The notes under the pieces were generated by a model that was not told the origin of the DNA, made no database searches, and was given only the letters and a program-made list of their open reading frames with translations. From Mariprofundales bacterium (GTDB lineage: Bacteria > Pseudomonadota > Zetaproteobacteria > Mariprofundales > S012-25), in NCBI GenBank assembly GCA_015487905.1, contig WFOX01000009.1, positions 1-7,819 on the forward strand: 7,819 bases of DNA, read 5' to 3'. This document shows positions 5,546 through 7,819 of this stretch, piece by piece; positions within the stretch are counted from its first letter, which is position 1; each line of letters opens with the position of its first letter. A program made the translations under genes and the position numbers.

Positions 5546-6150
5546 GCCTCAGCAAGCAAGGCGCCGCCGGAGAGCACGAGCTTCATCGCATCGTCAATGG
5601 AAATCGGCAGCGGCGTGAGTTCTTCGGGCTTCACGAACAATAGCCAACCCGTGGAAGGAACAGGCGTGGAAGGCACGAACACGCCCGCCAAGCGGTTTCC
5701 ATCCGGGCCTTGCACATAGCCCGTCACAAAGCCGATCACGCGCGTGGATTGCGTTGGAAACGGCGCCAGCACGACTTCCTGAAACGCCTCCGCATCCTCG
5801 CTGAGCACGGCGCGCAGCAATTGCCGCGTGGCGCGATGCAAGGTGCTCACAAGCGGCACGCGCTCCATCACGCGGTCAATCACGCGCATGATGCGCGCGC
5901 CGAGCAAGTAGCTCGTTGCAGCACCCACGAGCACGATAAAGCCCAAGGCGATCCCCACGCCCACAAGCGGCGCCCAAGGGCCGAAAAGCGCCTGGGGCCG
6001 CCAGGCGTGCGGCAGCAAGGTGACAAGCTCGTCGCCCAGCTTGAGCAGCCAATGGACGAGCAGCACGGCCGCGGCCAGCGGCAAAAGCGCCACCACTCCT
6101 GTGAGGAACCAACGGCGCAGGCGCGCAAAGCGCGTTTTTGCGCGCACCAT
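5524..6150 (-). CDS. DUF502 family inner-membrane protein
   Basis: This 208-residue protein belongs to DUF502, a widespread membrane family with no settled function. A basic N-terminus (MVRAKTRFARLRRWF) precedes a first membrane segment (about 15-37). A second runs from about 59 to 84 (APLVGVGIALGFIVLVGAA). The soluble part carries family blocks: GARIMRVIDRVMERVPLVS, the phenylalanine-containing stretch AEAFQEVVLAPFP (120-132), VIGFVTGYV, AGVFVPSTPVPSTGWLLFV and the C-terminal ISIDDAMKLVLSGGALL. The ATG at 6150 shares one base with the TGA of the deacetylase (TGATG) and follows AAGGGAGGG. An in-frame ATG at 6168 would add six residues but would put that site inside the coding sequence. The 3' end overlaps the TPR gene by 22 bases. 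Its place between two periplasmic glycan-related genes suggests an envelope role, which is inference only. Confidence 0.9.
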   Translation of the reverse strand: MVRAKTRFARLRRWFLTGVVALLPLAAAVLLVHWLLKLGDELVTLLPHAWRPQALFGPWAPLVGVGIALGFIVLVGAATSYLLGARIMRVIDRVMERVPLVSTLHRATRQLLRAVLSEDAEAFQEVVLAPFPTQSTRVIGFVTGYVQGPDGNRLAGVFVPSTPVPSTGWLLFVKPEELTPLPISIDDAMKLVLSGGALLAEAWPARWR

Positions 6151-7037
6151 CACCCTCCCTTCGCCCATTGGCGCGCAGCCACCATATCCAGCGCAAGTAG
6201 CCTAGAAGAAATCGCCGGCAAATGCGCGCGCAAAAACGCCAAGGTGCGCTCGTGCGGATGCGCGATCACGATGCAGGCACGCCGCCTTGCGCAGGCAAGC
6301 GCATGCCGCCAAGCGCGGGCAAGCCCCTCGGGCGTGGGATCGTGATCCAAAAACAAATCGCGCACGAGCACATGCACGCCGAGCGCCCGTCCCAGGCGCG
6401 CGGCTACGGAGTTGGGGGTGGTGAGCGAATCCAGAAAGAACAATCCGCGCGCCGCAAGCGCCTCCAACACGACGCGCATGCGCGCGCCGTCCTCCGTGAA
6501 GGCGGAGCCCATGTGGTTGTTCACGCCCACTGCACCCGGCGCCCAGCTCAAATCCGCCGCGATGACCGCACGAATCTCCTCGGCGTTCATGTCCAAGCGC
6601 AAAAAGTGCGCATCCATGCGCGCGCGATAGCGCGCCACGCGCGGCTCCATCGGCAGATGCAAAAGAAGCGGCCAGCCCCGCGCATGCGCGCGCTTCGCCG
6701 CCTCCAGCGCATACGGAGCACCGGGCAGCACGGCAATCGCAATGGGGCCGGGAAGCGCAAAGATTTCGTTCAGCGCCTTGCGCCCATAGCCCACATCGTC
6801 CATAACGAGCACAAGCCCGCGCCGCGGCGCAGGCAAAGAAGGGGACGCCGCAGGAGGCTTTGCAGGCGCATGGCTGAAATCCTCAAAGACTGGAGGAGAG
6901 GGCGCCTGATGCTCGGCCGCCCACCAAGGTGCGAAAAAGCTTGCGGCAACGAGCAACGCCACGCCTGCTGTGGCGGCCACGCGCAACCACGCGCGCGCAG
7001 CCTGCGGCAAGCGACGCAACCGGTGCGGGCGCGCCAA
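6150..7037 (-). CDS. Divergent polysaccharide deacetylase family protein (YibQ-like)
   Basis: This protein of up to 295 residues belongs to the divergent polysaccharide deacetylase family (PF04748, E. coli YibQ). A basic N-terminus and one membrane segment (about 18-40) anchor it facing the periplasm, followed by a proline- and alanine-rich linker (45-72). The catalytic-like domain (73-290) shows VLVMDDVGYG (D80, D81), AVLPGAPYA, LLLHLPMEP (H127), GVNNHMGSAF (H175), FFLDSLTT (D203), DLFLDHD and IVIAHPHERT (H260). These family positions are presumed metal or active-site residues; the substrate is unknown. The family commonly follows ctpA, as here. The start is uncertain: the first possible codon is a TTG at 7037, three bases after the protease stop, with no Shine-Dalgarno. 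TTGs at 7019 and 7010 are alternatives. Translation probably relies on termination-reinitiation from ctpA. Confidence 0.9.
   Translation of the reverse strand: MARPHRLRRLPQAARAWLRVAATAGVALLVAASFFAPWWAAEHQAPSPPVFEDFSHAPAKPPAASPSLPAPRRGLVLVMDDVGYGRKALNEIFALPGPIAIAVLPGAPYALEAAKRAHARGWPLLLHLPMEPRVARYRARMDAHFLRLDMNAEEIRAVIAADLSWAPGAVGVNNHMGSAFTEDGARMRVVLEALAARGLFFLDSLTTPNSVAARLGRALGVHVLVRDLFLDHDPTPEGLARAWRHALACARRRACIVIAHPHERTLAFLRAHLPAISSRLLALDMVAARQWAKGG
6153..6161 (-). promoter_or_regulatory. Ribosome binding site of the DUF502 gene
   Basis: On the minus strand AAGGGAGGG lies just before the TGATG stop-start junction. It encodes the last residues of the deacetylase (AKGG) and selects the ATG at 6150 as the DUF502 start. 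Confidence 0.65.
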
Positions 7038-7040
7038 GCG

Positions 7041-7819
7041 CTAGGAGCGGCGGGCGAGCGCGTGCAAGGCCTTTAAGAGATCGCGCGCGCGCTCAAGCTG
7101 CCAGTCTTTGCCGAGCCGCTTTTGCATCTCCTCGGAAGGCCCCGGAAGCGGCTTTGCTTGCTTCTTCTTGGCGCGCACCGTGAGATGCCGTCGCAGATCC
7201 CGCTCCAGCACGCGAAAGCCGCGATGCACGCGCTCGGCCTTGACTTCAAGCTCGGGCACCTCCACATCGGGCGCGATCCCCTCGGCCTGGATGGAGCGGC
7301 CGCTCGGCGTGTAATACAAGGCCGTCGTGAGCTTGATCGCGGAGCCGTCCGGAAGCGGCGCAATCGTTTGCACAGACCCCTTGCCAAACGAATGCTCGCC
7401 CATGAGCACGGCGCGATGATGATCCTGCAAGGCCCCAGCGACGATCTCCGAGGCCGAAGCCGTGCCCTGGTTGATGAGCACCACAAGCGGCACGCCTGCA
7501 AGCACATCGCCGGGGCTTGCGCGGAACACGCGGCTTGGGCCCACGCGCGACTTCGTGCTCACGATCACGCCCTTGTCCAAAAAGAGATCGGCCACCCCCA
7601 CGGCCTCATCCAGCAATCCACCCGGATTGTCGCGCAAATCCAGCACCGCGCCATACAAAGCCCCGCCGGCCTTCTGCTTAAGCTCGCGGATCTTTTTTGC
7701 AAGCTCACGCGAGGTGCCTTCCTGAAACTGCGTGATGCGCAGATAGGCATAGCCCGGCGCCACAAAATCGCCTTTCACCGACTTGATGTGGATCACGGCG
7801 CGCGTGATTTCAAACTCAA
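7041..7819 (-). CDS. ctpA: S41 family C-terminal processing protease (CtpA-like), 3' part
   Basis: The last 258 residues of a carboxyl-terminal processing protease are present; the N-terminus and most of the PDZ domain lie beyond the window, and the frame is open to base 7819 (EFEITRAV...). The GTG at 7796 is internal. The fragment begins in the PDZ-to-core link (IKSVKGDFVAPGYAYLRITQFQ) and covers the protease core: AVLDLRDNPGGLLDEAV, INQGTASASEIVAGALQD (catalytic serine in the SAS segment at 121-123), GEHSFGKGSVQT (general-base K146, Q150) and TTALYYTPSGRSIQAEGI. After about residue 190 comes a charged helical tail ending LHALARRS. CtpA enzymes cleave periplasmic proteins from their C-terminus and in several bacteria control peptidoglycan hydrolases, which fits the neighbours. 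The tail after the core is moderately long; whether it matters for oligomer assembly is unknown. Confidence 0.92.
   Translation of the reverse strand, partial: EFEITRAVIHIKSVKGDFVAPGYAYLRITQFQEGTSRELAKKIRELKQKAGGALYGAVLDLRDNPGGLLDEAVGVADLFLDKGVIVSTKSRVGPSRVFRASPGDVLAGVPLVVLINQGTASASEIVAGALQDHHRAVLMGEHSFGKGSVQTIAPLPDGSAIKLTTALYYTPSGRSIQAEGIAPDVEVPELEVKAERVHRGFRVLERDLRRHLTVRAKKKQAKPLPGPSEEMQKRLGKDWQLERARDLLKALHALARRS

Noticed and set aside
6121..6138. Terminator-like GCGC-loop-GCGC followed by five T on the plus strand
   Set aside because: It lies in the DUF502 N-terminal coding sequence (ARFARLR) with no plus-strand gene upstream to terminate; the stem is only four pairs.
1..7819. CRISPR array or tandem repeat suggested by many CGCGCAAGC copies
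   Set aside because: The copies are short, irregularly spaced, within coding sequence, and have no conserved flanks or spacer lengths.

Overview
This 7.8-kb chromosomal window comes from a GC-rich Gram-negative bacterium, most likely a member of Pseudomonadota. The clues are a class II ribonucleotide reductase split into two genes (as in Pseudomonas), a DUF484-xerC pair, a CtpA / divergent polysaccharide deacetylase pair, and Cds6-type (NTF2-like) envelope proteins. Genus and class cannot be fixed from this sequence. A beta- or gammaproteobacterium or a related lineage fits best.

Layout. Bases 1-1439 are read on the plus strand: the 3' end of the catalytic B12-dependent ribonucleotide reductase (nrdJ/nrdJa, 1-318), a 165-base gap with an imperfect stem-loop and a suspicious small reading frame, the reductase partner nrdJb (TSCPD domain plus six-cysteine tail, 484-1101), and a small predicted exported protein (1104-1439). 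Bases 1408-7819 are read on the minus strand and hold seven genes with no real gaps. In transcription order they are a ctpA-like S41 protease (5' end outside the window), a divergent polysaccharide deacetylase, a DUF502 membrane protein, a TPR protein with a Cds6-type domain, an L,D-transpeptidase/carboxypeptidase with a second Cds6-type domain, a DUF484-like protein fused to a degenerate GGDEF domain, and xerC. Neighbouring genes overlap by 1 to 38 bases, or are separated by 3, so this is almost certainly one translationally coupled operon. It meets the plus-strand unit tail to tail with a 32-base coding overlap.

Function. The plus-strand pair supplies deoxyribonucleotides without needing oxygen. 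The minus-strand unit looks like an envelope and cell-division module: periplasmic proteolysis, peptidoglycan or glycan trimming, an inner-membrane protein of unknown role, two periplasmic proteins sharing an NTF2-like domain, and finally chromosome dimer resolution.

Most unusual points: the DUF484-GGDEF fusion, with a wrecked cyclase signature and a probable ATT start; the same NTF2-like domain at the C-termini of two adjacent genes with different N-terminal halves; the possible hidden or frameshifted small gene between nrdJa and nrdJb; a strong excess of the hexamer GCAAGC/GCTTGC across the window; and ctpA and the deacetylase lying in the same frame, separated only by a TAG and one sense codon. 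I saw no tRNA, rRNA, CRISPR array, insertion sequence or convincing intrinsic terminator.
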